Notes: a model not told the origin generated them from the sequence alone. Counted from the first letter of the stretch, positions 37,707 through 47,021 are shown. The stretch: DNA of 64,000 nt from Campylobacter sp. MIT 12-8780 (GCF_006864535.1 NZ_QHLL01000003.1:158063-222062); one strand, 5' to 3'. A program made the numbers and translations.

Positions 37707-40076
37707 TTAAAGCAAGGCATATTTTAAAACCTCATCAAAGCTCTTAACTGGGATAATCTCAAGATTTTGCTTTACCTCATCTGGAATTTCTTTTAAATCC
37801 CTTTCATAGTTTTTCTGTGGAATTAAAGCTGTTTTTATGTCTGCTTTATACGCAGCAATGAGCTTTTCTTTAAGTCCGCCAATTGGCAAAACCTTGCCCA
37901 TAAGATCAAGCTCGCCTGTCATAGCTACATCTGAACGCACCTTTCTTCCGCTAAATACGCTTGCTAAAGCCACGCACATGGTTATACCTGCACTTGGTCC
38001 ATCTTTTGGGGTAGCTCCATCTGGAACATGCAGGTGGATATTGTATTGATCATAAACATTTTCTTTTAGCTTATAAAAAAGCTTTTTAGGTACTTTAAGC
38101 TTGTTTTCATCGATTAAAACTTTCACCACACTAAAGGCTATACGCGCGCTTTCTTTCATCACATCGCCTAGCGAGCCAGTAAGCACAAGCTCGCCTTTAC
38201 CTTTGATCTTAATGGCTTCGATTTTAAGTACATCTCCACCCACAGCCGTCCAAGCAAGCCCATTGACTTGTCCTATCTCATCTTTTCCGCTTTGTTTTTC
38301 GATCTCATAGACTTTTTTATCTAAAAAAGCGTTTAAATTCTTAGCTGTGATGCTGATCTTTTTGCCTTCTTCAAGCAGAAGTTTTTTTGCTGCTTTGCGG
38401 CATAATTCAGCCACTTTTCGTCTTAAGGTTCTTACTCCTGATTCTCTTGTATATTCGCTAATCATCAGCTCAGTTGCATCTTTGCTAATACTTAGTTCTG
38501 TACTTTTTAAACCATGTTTTTTAAGCTCATCAGGGATAAGATAGTTTTTGGCTATAGCAAATTTCTCACTTGGAGTATAAGAGCTAAGCTCAATAAATTC
38601 CATTCTATCTCTTAAGGGAGCTGGAATTTGGCTAATATCATTGGCTGTGGCGATAAAGATGATCTTACTTAAATCTATATTAAAATTTAAATAATAATCC
38701 CTAAATTTAGCATTTTGCTCTGGATCAAGTATCTCTAAAAGTGCTGCACTTGGATCGCCTCTAAAGCTTCTGTTGATCTTATCGATCTCATCAAGCACGA
38801 CAACAGGATTGATCTGTTTTGCTTCTATAAGACCTTGGACTATGCGTCCTGGCATGGCTCCTATATAAGTGCGGCGGTGTCCTCTTAGTTCATTCACATC
38901 CTCAAGTCCGCCTAAAGCTATGCGTATGAGTTCTCTTTTTAAAGCCTTAGCTACTGAGTTTGCAAGGCTTGTTTTACCAACACCAGGAGGTCCATATAAA
39001 CACAAGATCACCTTAGCGCCGTCCTTATCAGCAACTCCTCTTTTTTCCAAAAGCTCACGCACAGCAAAATACTCTTCTATTCTTTCTTTTGGCTTATTTA
39101 GGGCGTAATGATCTTTATTGAGCTGTTTGCTTACTTCTTTGATGTCAAGCTTTTTTTTCGCTAGCTTTTCAAAAGGCACTTCAAGGGCTGTTTCTATGTA
39201 GGTTTGAAGCATACTTGCTTCTGAATTATCTTGATGAATGCGTTCAAATTTTTCAATCTGCTTTTTAATCTCTTTATAGGCTTCTTCATACATGAATTTT
39301 TTCTTCGCCTCAAGCTTAGTATGATAATCCCTAGCCTCATCTTCTTTTTGCGCATCAAAGCCAAGTTCACTTTGAATTTGTCTTAATTGCTCTTTTAAAA
39401 AATATTCTTTATTAACCTTATCGATCTTTGAGTGCACCTTACTTTTGATCTCTTTTTGAAGTTTGTTTGTTTCTATTTCTTCAGCGATTAAGGCTATGAG
39501 TTTAAGCATTTTTTGTTCTAAATCAACTTCTATAAAAAACTCATAGGCAGTTTGCTTTTTAATGCGTATGGTATTTAAGATAAGATCGCAAATCCTTGCA
39601 CTATCAACACCTTCTTCTATGCTTCTTAACAAATCAGGACTAAAATAATGACTCATTGAAGCTAAAGCACGCACTTTTTCTTTTAAAACAGCAAGCAAGG
39701 CTTCGTTTTTGCTCGCTTCTGGAATTTTTTGCTGGATCAAATCAACCTCAGCCATCAAAGGCTTTTGTCCGCTTTGTTTGATGATCTTACCCTTAGCATA
39801 ACCTTGAAAAAGGATTTTTATGCGTCCATCGGGCAAAGGCACTTTACGCATAATCGTGCCTATAACTCCACAATCATAAATTTCATTAAAGGTTCTTGCA
39901 CCTTCAAATTTAGAAGGAGCGACAAAAATCATACTTTCATTTTTAAGCGCAAGCTCAAGGGCTTTGATATTGTCAATATCGCTTAAAAAAATCGGCGTTA
40001 TCATAAAAGGGTATAAAAAAAGTTCATCTTCAACCAAAACAGGAAGTTTGGCTGGGTAGTTTTGCACCATTTGCAT
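37707..40076 (-). CDS. lon: ATP-dependent protease Lon
   Basis: Lon degrades misfolded and regulatory proteins in the cytoplasm. The 789-residue product has the LON N-domain (KLPVLVEDELFLYPF), a coiled region, the AAA+ module (GPPGVGKTSLANSVA; VVLDEIDKI) and the protease domain with Ser695 in PKDGPSAG and Lys738 as the catalytic pair. AAGGAAAAACGATA precedes the ATG. It lies 12 bp after bamD in the same direction. Confidence 0.97.
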   Translation of the reverse strand: MQMVQNYPAKLPVLVEDELFLYPFMITPIFLSDIDNIKALELALKNESMIFVAPSKFEGARTFNEIYDCGVIGTIMRKVPLPDGRIKILFQGYAKGKIIKQSGQKPLMAEVDLIQQKIPEASKNEALLAVLKEKVRALASMSHYFSPDLLRSIEEGVDSARICDLILNTIRIKKQTAYEFFIEVDLEQKMLKLIALIAEEIETNKLQKEIKSKVHSKIDKVNKEYFLKEQLRQIQSELGFDAQKEDEARDYHTKLEAKKKFMYEEAYKEIKKQIEKFERIHQDNSEASMLQTYIETALEVPFEKLAKKKLDIKEVSKQLNKDHYALNKPKERIEEYFAVRELLEKRGVADKDGAKVILCLYGPPGVGKTSLANSVAKALKRELIRIALGGLEDVNELRGHRRTYIGAMPGRIVQGLIEAKQINPVVVLDEIDKINRSFRGDPSAALLEILDPEQNAKFRDYYLNFNIDLSKIIFIATANDISQIPAPLRDRMEFIELSSYTPSEKFAIAKNYLIPDELKKHGLKSTELSISKDATELMISEYTRESGVRTLRRKVAELCRKAAKKLLLEEGKKISITAKNLNAFLDKKVYEIEKQSGKDEIGQVNGLAWTAVGGDVLKIEAIKIKGKGELVLTGSLGDVMKESARIAFSVVKVLIDENKLKVPKKLFYKLKENVYDQYNIHLHVPDGATPKDGPSAGITMCVALASVFSGRKVRSDVAMTGELDLMGKVLPIGGLKEKLIAAYKADIKTALIPQKNYERDLKEIPDEVKQNLEIIPVKSFDEVLKYALL

Positions 40077-40088
40077 TATCGTTTTTCC

Positions 40089-40727
40089 TTATTCAAAAAT
40101 TCGTCTATACCAAGCAACTTTAGCCTTAATCATAGGCACATCATTAAATTCAGACTCTTGCAATCTTTGCTGATAAATTTCATAGCTTTGTTCTCTATCT
40201 GTGCGTTTGTAAAGGCTGGCTATGTTTTCATCTAAGGCAAAAATAGCAAGGTTAAATTTCGTAAGCATGGTTTGCACCAAAGGAGCGTATTCAGTTTGTG
40301 GATAAGTCTTTGAAAATGTAGCGATTTGATCCCTGCCCTCAAGCAAAAGAGCTTGCTCTCTATTTGGCTGAGCGAAGGCTTCAAATTTAGCCTTAATCTG
40401 CAAATAACGGATAAAATCAAGATTTTGAGAATTTCCAAACTTTTTTGCATTTTCTTCCAAATAAAAATCAGCAAGCTTGTATTCTTCTTCTTCAATATGC
40501 ATTTGAGCTAAAATAAGCTGTATAGGTTCAAGTAAAGCATCTGCACTATGTTCGCTTGCCATAGAAGTATAATGCTCATCAGCTTTTTCAAGATCATTGT
40601 CCTGTATATCTTTGATGATTTGTTCGTGCCACTGCAAAGCACTTAGGTTGTAAAGCTCGTCATTTCTCGTGCTACATGCTAAAAATAAAAAACTTACACT
40701 CAAGAAAAAAAGAAGTCGTGTTTTCAT
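40089..40727 (-). CDS. bamD: Outer-membrane assembly lipoprotein BamD
   Basis: BamD is a TPR lipoprotein of the BAM complex that folds outer-membrane proteins. The 212-residue product has the signal LFFLSVSFLFLAC, a lipobox cysteine near residue 18, and TPR helices such as LADFYLEENAKKFGNS. The upstream position relative to lon matches C. jejuni. Confidence 0.87.
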   Translation of the reverse strand: MKTRLLFFLSVSFLFLACSTRNDELYNLSALQWHEQIIKDIQDNDLEKADEHYTSMASEHSADALLEPIQLILAQMHIEEEEYKLADFYLEENAKKFGNSQNLDFIRYLQIKAKFEAFAQPNREQALLLEGRDQIATFSKTYPQTEYAPLVQTMLTKFNLAIFALDENIASLYKRTDREQSYEIYQQRLQESEFNDVPMIKAKVAWYRRIFE

Positions 40728-40875
40728 AAAAATTTACCTATATTTTGTATTTTATTTGATTTTTTCAAAATTATAGTAAAAAAAAATAAATAATTTGGTT
40801 TTTTGGAACCCCTTTTGCTTATTTTATGGTAGAATTCTTAAATGAATTCTAAATCAAAAAACAAAGGATGCAAAG

Positions 40876-41268
40876 ATGAATCTTGCTGTAAAATGCCCTA
40901 TATTAGGGTTTGAAGAAACTAAAACTATGGAATTTAAGCCAGTAGATGAGCTTTTTGCCGAGCTTAAAAGTCTAGATGGAAGCGACTTTAAATTCGTGCT
41001 TGTCAATGCTCAAGTGATCCGCCCGGGCTATGACTTTGAAATACCAACATATTATCAAGAATTGCTTGGTTTAAATGCTGATTCAAAAAGAGAAGCTTAT
41101 ATCATTATGGCTATGCATAAGGATTTAAGTGAGTCAAGTTTAAATTTCCTCGCTCCTATCGTGATCAATTGGGATAATAACTCCTTAGTTCAAGTGATCT
41201 TAGACTCAGCAACTTATCCAGAGTATTTTCAAGCGGATAAAATTTCAAACTATGTAAAGAAAGACTAA
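40876..41268 (+). CDS. fliW: Flagellar assembly factor FliW
   Basis: FliW binds CsrA and flagellin, tying flagellin translation to export. The 130-residue product has the family start [16 protein letters not shown] and [16 protein letters not shown]. It is plus-strand and divergent from bamD, with AAAGGATGCAAAG before the ATG, and is coupled to proC with 4 bp between them. Confidence 0.92.
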   Translation: MNLAVKCPILGFEETKTMEFKPVDELFAELKSLDGSDFKFVLVNAQVIRPGYDFEIPTYYQELLGLNADSKREAYIIMAMHKDLSESSLNFLAPIVINWDNNSLVQVILDSATYPEYFQADKISNYVKKD

Positions 41269-41272
41269 GGCT

Positions 41273-42019
41273 TTGAAAGAACTTTTTATCCTTGCAAGCG
41301 GAACTATGGCTAAAGCTCTTGCAAAAGGGCTAAAAGACAAGTATAAAATCAGCTTTGTAGGACGCAACATCGCCCAACTTGAAGCCTTAAAACATGATGG
41401 TTTTAGCACATTTTTGTATGAAGACTTTAACCTAGAAGGCAAGGACATTATACTTGCTTTTAAGCCTTATGCCCTCAATGAAGTCGCAAACAAGCTCAAA
41501 GGTAAGGCTCGCTTGCTTATATCTGTGCTTGCAAATACCGATCTTAAGAGTTTGGAAGCGATAAAAGCTCAAAATTACGCCCGCATAATGCCAAACACCG
41601 CAGCAGCTTTTAAGGCTTCAACTACGCCTTTTATTTGCAAGAATGAGCTTTTTAAAGATGAAATTATAACCATTTTGCAAAGCTTCGGACAAGCTTTTGA
41701 GCTTGAAAAAGAAAGCCAAATGAATGCAGCCATGGCACTAAGTGGCTGCGCTCCAGCCTTTTTGGCAATGGTGGCTGAAAGCATAAGCAATGCTGGTGTA
41801 TATGAGGGCTTAAATGCTGATTTAAGCTCAAAGCTCACAAAAGCAAGCTTTCAAAGTTTTGCCACTCTTGTGCAAGATACGCACCCAGCCCTCATTAAAG
41901 AACAAATTTGTTCTCCCGGTGGCGTTACGATCAAGGGCGTGCGTGCTTTAGAAGACAAAAATCTTCGCTCAGCTTTTTTTAAAGCCATTCACGCAAGCGC
42001 AAACAACCTTAATGACTAG
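41273..42019 (+). CDS. proC: Pyrroline-5-carboxylate reductase
   Basis: ProC makes proline from pyrroline-5-carboxylate with NAD(P)H. The 248-residue product has the C-terminal signature QICSPGGVTIKGVRALED and ISVLANTDL/ARIMPNTAAAF in the middle. The N-terminal dinucleotide loop (LASGTMAKALAKGL) departs from the usual GxGxxG. The start is a TTG with AAGG upstream, since no ATG is available. It overlaps ctsT by 8 bp. Confidence 0.9.
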   Translation: MKELFILASGTMAKALAKGLKDKYKISFVGRNIAQLEALKHDGFSTFLYEDFNLEGKDIILAFKPYALNEVANKLKGKARLLISVLANTDLKSLEAIKAQNYARIMPNTAAAFKASTTPFICKNELFKDEIITILQSFGQAFELEKESQMNAAMALSGCAPAFLAMVAESISNAGVYEGLNADLSSKLTKASFQSFATLVQDTHPALIKEQICSPGGVTIKGVRALEDKNLRSAFFKAIHASANNLND

Positions 42020-42317
42020 GGCATTTTCCTTACTTGAAAGCGTTTTTGCCCTACTTGCTTTAGCCTTAATTTTTTCTTTTGCTTATTTTGCCTTAAACCA
42101 AATTCTTAAAAATCAAAACATCTCTTTGCAAAGCTTATATGAAGCCCAAAAAGAGCTTAAAAACGAGCCTTTAAAGCCCTTGCGTTTAAAACCCAATGAA
42201 CTTCTTGAGCTTGAATTCAAGGAGCAAACAAACTCAAACTCAGCCTTTAAACTTAAAAGCCTAAAGCCAGCGCATAGACATTATGAGGCGGAATTTAAAG
42301 ATGAAAAAAGCTTTTAG
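42012..42317 (+). CDS. ctsT: Pseudopilin-like transformation protein CtsT
   Basis: CtsT is needed for natural DNA uptake in C. jejuni, where it lies after proC. The 101-residue product starts with a type IV pilin-like hydrophobic segment (RAFSLLESVFALLALALIFS) whose glutamate fits pilin E5. No glycine precedes the cleavage point, so processing would use alanine. It starts inside the proC stop. Confidence 0.8.
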   Translation: MTRAFSLLESVFALLALALIFSFAYFALNQILKNQNISLQSLYEAQKELKNEPLKPLRLKPNELLELEFKEQTNSNSAFKLKSLKPAHRHYEAEFKDEKSF

Positions 42318-43035
42318 CCTCTTTGAATGCTTGCTAGTGCTTGTTTTATCTTGCATATTTGCACTTATCATCTTTCAACCTTTACAAAATCTTTTTTCTT
42401 TATATACATCACAGCAAAGTCAAAAAGCCCTAGAGCTTCACTCAAGCTTTACGCTCATAGAAAAACTCTTAAGACATTGTATCAAACTTCAAATTTCTTC
42501 TCAAAATATATCTTGTCTTTTAGAGGATAAAAATAGTATCTTGCTACAACATTCTTTACACACTTTTATCGGCAGTTCAGGGCTTTTGCTTCAAGATCAA
42601 AACAAAAGCTTTTATGCTCCTAAAAGTCATTTTATCTATGAAATCACAAAGAACAACAAAAAAATACAAGCTGGAGTTTTAGCCCAACAACTCGCCCTTA
42701 GGAACCAAAAAAATCCCTTTTTATACCTTTACAGCCTTGAAACAAAGCAAATTTATGAACTTGAAGTTTTAGATGATACAAGGCTTAAATTTAGCCAAAA
42801 TACTGAATTTAAAGGCTTTTACAAACTTGTTGAAGCAAATATATTTATAAGTTTTCAACAAAACTCACTTAGCTACGAATACACGCCTTATTCAAGCACA
42901 AAATCCCAAAAAGCCATTCTTTTAGAAGGGGTGCAAAGCTTTGCCATCAGCCAAAACGCTTCAACTTATACCATGAAAATTTGTCTTTTTGATAAAACAA
43001 AGCCCATTTGCCTAGAAAAAGAGCTTTTGCTATGA
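42301..43035 (+). CDS. Pseudopilin-like membrane protein
   Basis: A 244-residue protein with an N-terminal pilin-like segment (KKAFSLFECLLVLVLSCIFA) containing the E5-type glutamate, then a soluble domain with Cys pairs. Together with the genes on either side it may form a pseudopilus for competence or secretion. ATG 42301 overlaps ctsT by 17 bp; the upstream start option has no ribosome site. It matches the C. jejuni gene following ctsT. Confidence 0.78.
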   Translation: MKKAFSLFECLLVLVLSCIFALIIFQPLQNLFSLYTSQQSQKALELHSSFTLIEKLLRHCIKLQISSQNISCLLEDKNSILLQHSLHTFIGSSGLLLQDQNKSFYAPKSHFIYEITKNNKKIQAGVLAQQLALRNQKNPFLYLYSLETKQIYELEVLDDTRLKFSQNTEFKGFYKLVEANIFISFQQNSLSYEYTPYSSTKSQKAILLEGVQSFAISQNASTYTMKICLFDKTKPICLEKELLL

Positions 43036-43466
43036 AAAAAGCTTATATCTTGCTTGCTAGTCTTGCTTTACTCGCCTTTTTTAGCTTTACATTCATCTTT
43101 TATCTCAAGCAAACAAGCTACATACCAAAAAGGCTAAAAGATGCTATTTTACATACTCAAGCCCAAATTCTCTTGCAGGATTTTAAAGAGCTTTCAAAGC
43201 TTTTTTTGTATGAAGCTAAACTTCAGGGCAAAGACTGCCTTGAAAGCGTGAGTTTAAACTACCCAAATGCAAATGATTTTATCATTATTAGGTATTTTTA
43301 CCCATTGGGTAAATGTGAGAATTTTAAGCTTACTCAACTTAATACAGACGCAAATTTAAGCAAAGATAAGCTCATCATCGCTCATATCAACATACTCTTA
43401 AACAGCCAAAACGCTGTTAATGATGAAATTTTTATTCAAGATACTTTTACATTGTATCCAAAGTAA
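43032..43466 (+). CDS. Small membrane-anchored protein of the ctsT cluster
   Basis: A 144-residue protein with one N-terminal helix (AYILLASLALLAFFSFTFIF) and a soluble domain holding two cysteines. It overlaps the preceding stop by 4 bp, so translation is coupled. Probably another pseudopilin-like part, although the N-terminal glutamate is missing. ATG 43032 is preferred over 43008. Confidence 0.72.
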   Translation: MKKAYILLASLALLAFFSFTFIFYLKQTSYIPKRLKDAILHTQAQILLQDFKELSKLFLYEAKLQGKDCLESVSLNYPNANDFIIIRYFYPLGKCENFKLTQLNTDANLSKDKLIIAHINILLNSQNAVNDEIFIQDTFTLYPK

Positions 43467-43467
43467 A

Positions 43468-43496
43468 AATTGACTTGAAAAATTTCCAAGTCAATT
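43468..43496. terminator. Bidirectional terminator between ctsT cluster and beta-barrel gene
   Basis: AATTGACTTG and CAAGTCAATT form a perfect 10-bp stem with a 9-nt A/T-rich loop between converging genes, 1 bp after one stop and 14 bp from the other. Confidence 0.7.
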
Positions 43497-43509
43497 ATGA
43501 GTTTAGTTT

Positions 43510-44160
43510 TTAGAAGTTATAAACATAGCGAATGCCGGTTGTATCTGGTTGGACGATTTTTTGTCGTTGATAGCTTGCTTTGCCGTCTTTATCAACAAAC
43601 TCAACCGGAAATTCCACGCCCCTAGCAAATCTTCTGTAAATTTCAAAGCTATGACGCTCATTAAACACAGCTCTAAAACCAAAAGTAAGCCCCATATCTA
43701 TACCCTCAACACTGCCAACATCTTGAACATGGTAGTCTATATAGCCTAAATTTACACCAGCATATGCACCAAAAATTCTCCCATCACAATCACAAAAATT
43801 ATACATCACATCAACATTAGCGCCTATGCTTAAAGCACCCATATATACATCTTCATCACTTCTTTTATCTCCTCCCATAAAAGCCCCATAATTAAAGCTT
43901 CCATAGCCTCTTATACCAAATTTTGGTGTAAAGAAGTGCTTATAACCACTTATAAAACCAAGTCTTGGACCTTTTAAACCTAAATTTTTATAGCTTCCTG
44001 TAACATCACCATCTTTAGTTTTTAGCTCAATTGTCTGATTTGCAAGCCCTCTTGCCACATCAACACCAAAAAATCCTCCGCTTTCCTCAGCCCAAACACC
44101 ACTTGTTAAAGCCGCCAAAAGAGCAATGCCACCGCATACCTTTGCAAATCCTTTTTGCAT
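43510..44160 (-). CDS. Outer-membrane beta-barrel protein with G-tract promoter
   Basis: A 216-residue outer-membrane protein with signal peptide (GGIALLAALTSGVWAEE), alternating beta-strand pattern and a C-terminal IRYVYNF ending in phenylalanine, the outer-membrane insertion signal. It resembles the small Helicobacter/Campylobacter OMP family of eight-stranded barrels. AAGGAGAAGAC precedes the ATG. A G10 tract lies between its -10 and -35 regions, so expression should vary with tract length. Confidence 0.82.
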   Translation of the reverse strand: MQKGFAKVCGGIALLAALTSGVWAEESGGFFGVDVARGLANQTIELKTKDGDVTGSYKNLGLKGPRLGFISGYKHFFTPKFGIRGYGSFNYGAFMGGDKRSDEDVYMGALSIGANVDVMYNFCDCDGRIFGAYAGVNLGYIDYHVQDVGSVEGIDMGLTFGFRAVFNERHSFEIYRRFARGVEFPVEFVDKDGKASYQRQKIVQPDTTGIRYVYNF

Positions 44161-44191
44161 GTCTTCTCCTTAAAAATAAAATAAAGTTATT

Positions 44192-44220
44192 ATTATAATG
44201 CCCCCCCCCCTTAAGCTTTG
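44192..44220 (-). promoter_or_regulatory. Promoter of beta-barrel gene with G10 spacer tract
   Basis: On the gene strand, TATAAT (44197-44192) forms the -10, CAT follows upstream, then G10 (44210-44201). A 17-bp spacer would put the -35 hexamer at 44220-44215. The tract fills most of the spacer, so slippage changes -10 to -35 distance. Confidence 0.7.
44201..44210 (-). repeat. G10 homopolymer tract
   Basis: Ten C on the plus strand, G10 on the gene strand, 40 bp before the beta-barrel start codon. It is outside the coding region. Confidence 0.9.
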
Positions 44221-44335
44221 TTTAAAAAAACTTAAATTTTAAAAAATATATTATAAAGATGATAAAAGTTAAAAATCAAAACAAGTAGATTTAAAAATTT
44301 GCGAAGTTAAAAACAAGATATTAAAATCTTTACAA

Positions 44336-44359
44336 TTTTTGAGCCAAAAGGCTCAAAAA
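44336..44359. terminator. Terminator after ammonium transporter
   Basis: TTTTTGAGCC and GGCTCAAAAA form a perfect 10-bp stem with an AAAA loop, ending 1 bp before the amt stop codon region. T and A runs on both sides make it a good intrinsic terminator in either direction. Confidence 0.8.
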
Positions 44360-45601
44360 TCAACTCAAGCTATATGCTTTTTCTCCATGGATACTACGAT
44401 CAAGCCCTTCAAATTCAAGCTCTTCTTCTACTCTTAAACTTGTAAAAAGCGAGATAAACTTAAAGATAACAAAACTTACAAAAGCTGAAAGTCCTATACA
44501 AACGCCTATAGCTAGAATTTGTTCTAAAAGCAAATCCCAGCTTCCGCTGACAAGCAAGCCCTCGCCCAAAGCTCCATCAGCCACAACGACTGGATTAACA
44601 CCCCCGCTTGCAAAAAGTCCAGTAGCTATGCCACCCCAAACACCGCCTATGCCGTGCAAAGAAAAGGCGTCTAGGGTATCATCAAGATGAAGTTTGTATT
44701 TGATATAACTTAAACCAGCATAGCAAAACACAGCCGATAAAGCCCCTATGATTAAAGAAGCTGTTACGCCAACATATCCGCATGCTGGTGTAATGCCAAC
44801 AAGCCCAGCTACAAGCCCACTTAAACCACCAAGCAAACTTGGGCGTTTGTGTATGAGCCATTCAGCCAAAACCCAAACCAAAAAGCCAGTTGAGGCTGAA
44901 AGTATGGTAACTACAAAGGCATTTACCGCTATATCATCGATTGCTCCAGCACTTCCAGCATTAAAACCCAGCCAACCGATAAAAAGCAAAATCGCTCCTA
45001 AAAATGCATAAGGTATAGAATGAGCGTTATTTGAAGCCTTACTTGGCTTGTCTTTTCTTGCTCCTACGAGCAAAGCTCCCACAAGTCCAGCAACCCCAGA
45101 ACTTATATGCACCACGCCTCCACCAGCAAAGTCTAAGCTTCCTCTTTGAAGCAAAAAGCCCTCGCTACTCCATATCATATGTGCTAAAACATCATATACC
45201 AAAGTGCTCCAAAAGATCAAAAACACCACCAAAACTCCAAGCTTGATCCTACCTACCAAAGAACCAGTAATGATAGCTGAAGCGATGAGAGCGAACATAA
45301 GCTGAAAGATGACAAAAAGTATATTTGGCACTCCAGCAGCGTTATATCCGCTGATATTTTCAAGTCCTACATTTAAAAAGCCCCCAACTAACCCTGCCCC
45401 GCTATCTTCGCTAAAAGCAAGACTAAAGCCTATGATAACCCATTGCAAAGTAATCACACCAAAAACGATGAAACAATTCATAATGGTATTTAAGGTATTT
45501 TTACTCCTCACCATACCAGAATAAAACATAGCCAAAGCCGGCGTCATCAAAAGCACCAACAAAGCACACAACATAATAAAGCTTGAATTTGCTGCATTCA
45601 T
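44360..45601 (-). CDS. amtB: Ammonium transporter
   Basis: A 413-residue Amt/Rh-family channel for ammonium with eleven membrane helices. Motifs include LTPALAMFYSGMVRSKN near the N-terminus, the pore histidines in DFAGGGVVHISSG and DAFSLHGIGGVWG, and FIGWLGFNAGS. No signal peptide is obvious; ATG 45601 has AAAGGAG. No glnK (PII) gene follows it, unlike in most bacteria. I recall no amt gene in C. jejuni, so this may be a species-specific gain. Confidence 0.93.
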   Translation of the reverse strand: MNAANSSFIMLCALLVLLMTPALAMFYSGMVRSKNTLNTIMNCFIVFGVITLQWVIIGFSLAFSEDSGAGLVGGFLNVGLENISGYNAAGVPNILFVIFQLMFALIASAIITGSLVGRIKLGVLVVFLIFWSTLVYDVLAHMIWSSEGFLLQRGSLDFAGGGVVHISSGVAGLVGALLVGARKDKPSKASNNAHSIPYAFLGAILLFIGWLGFNAGSAGAIDDIAVNAFVVTILSASTGFLVWVLAEWLIHKRPSLLGGLSGLVAGLVGITPACGYVGVTASLIIGALSAVFCYAGLSYIKYKLHLDDTLDAFSLHGIGGVWGGIATGLFASGGVNPVVVADGALGEGLLVSGSWDLLLEQILAIGVCIGLSAFVSFVIFKFISLFTSLRVEEELEFEGLDRSIHGEKAYSLS

Positions 45602-46031
45602 TTTCACTCCTTTTGTAAAAAATCAAAGAATTATATATTTAGTTTCCTTAAAATAAAATTTTATTTAAGAATTTTTTTATATATTTTTTATAATAAAATT
45701 AAAAATATAATTATAAATTAAATTTTTTACTAAATTTTATCGATATTTATGCTTAATATTTCAGCTTGAAAGATATTTTTATTTTAATCTATCTAAAAAA
45801 ATATTTTAAAATAAACTCTAAATTCAAATTTTTATACATAAATAATATTTTTATATATAAAAATATTAAATTAAGTTTAAATTAATAATAAAATATTTAG
45901 AGTTGTTTTATTTGTTAGCGTTGTGTTTTAAAGTCAATCTGCTTAAATCCATATCATTGCTTTTAATTTGGTATTTAGTATCTTTGTTTTTATTTTCTTA
46001 AATATTTATCTTATCTTTTGCAATGAAAAAT
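45602..46031. other. AT-rich intergenic region upstream of amtB
   Basis: This 430-bp stretch is extremely AT-rich and has no credible gene on either strand. It holds the amtB leader (AAAGGAG at its left end) and many TATAAT-like elements, so a promoter cannot be picked with confidence. I see no perfect hairpin or repeat in it. Confidence 0.6.
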
Positions 46032-46835
46032 TTATAAATTTTTCCTTTTATAAAACTCATATTGATCAAGTTCAAAAAGTTTATTTTGATCTCTTTTAAG
46101 CTGTTTTAAAAAATTTTCTTTATAGTTAAGCTTAAAGCCAAAATGCAAACTTGTATCTGTATCATCGATCTGGGCTGGGTTTTTTAGCTTTTGCTGACTA
46201 AGGCTGAAATTGAAAATTGAAAATGGCGAATAATTAAGCGTGTAACGCACTTTTTCATCATCTTTGCTAAGATCAAAGCCAAGTGGCGTGTATATGGGTA
46301 AGACAAAGGCAAAGCCAAGTTGCAAATTTCTCTTTTGCTCGTCATTAAGCTCGTCTTGATCGAAAATATAATAATTCGTATAAGCCCTAAAATAAGAGCC
46401 AAAACCCAACTCTGTGCCAAGGCTATAGCTGTTTTTTTCCTGCACTCTATCAGCAAAGCCATTGAGTCCAAAAAGCATACTGCCTTGCTGGTAGCGGTTA
46501 ATCAAGCCGTTTGAATAATCTAAATACTCTTGATTGATCATAAATTCTTTTTGGAAAAGTAAAACGCCGTATTGGTTTTCATATAATAAATTCATATTTT
46601 TAAGCTCAAAACTTTGAGAGTTAAAATCAAAATTTGAGGAAGTTTGATCTGTAGAATTTCCAAATTCAAGCACTTGAGCCAAAGAATTATTTAAACTATC
46701 TTGAAAATTCGGTGCTTGCTCTTCAAGTTGATGTGGCTTTTGCGTGATATTTCTTTCGTATTTTTTCCAAGCATCATTATGCTTATCAGCACAAATGAGA
46801 GAACATAGAAAAATCAAGCAGTATATTTTTTTCAT
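46032..46835 (-). CDS. Invasin/intimin-type beta-barrel domain protein
   Basis: A 267-residue exported protein with signal KKIYCLIFLCSLICA. The middle (GSMLFGLNGFADRV, then SYSLGTELGFGSYFRAY) resembles the inverse-autotransporter barrel of invasins and intimins. No passenger domain follows; the gene ends after the barrel-like part with a lysine-rich tail. It may be a shortened surface protein or a stand-alone barrel. ATG 46835 is preferred over one six codons upstream. Confidence 0.6.
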   Translation of the reverse strand: MKKIYCLIFLCSLICADKHNDAWKKYERNITQKPHQLEEQAPNFQDSLNNSLAQVLEFGNSTDQTSSNFDFNSQSFELKNMNLLYENQYGVLLFQKEFMINQEYLDYSNGLINRYQQGSMLFGLNGFADRVQEKNSYSLGTELGFGSYFRAYTNYYIFDQDELNDEQKRNLQLGFAFVLPIYTPLGFDLSKDDEKVRYTLNYSPFSIFNFSLSQQKLKNPAQIDDTDTSLHFGFKLNYKENFLKQLKRDQNKLFELDQYEFYKRKNL

Positions 46836-47021
46836 AGTTTTATTGTAAATCAAAATCGTAAATCAAAAATAAGCATAATTTCATAAAAATAATATCTTGG
46901 TTAAAATAGATATAAAACTTGTCAATCTTAGCAAGCGATGAGATAAATTCGCATTTTAAATTAAAATGATAGTTTTATAAAATTATGATAAAATATATAT
47001 CTTTAAATTTAAAGCAAAAAA

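Noticed and set aside
45602..46031. Origin of replication in the AT-rich region
   Set aside because: No DnaA-box cluster was seen and dnaA/dnaN are not near.
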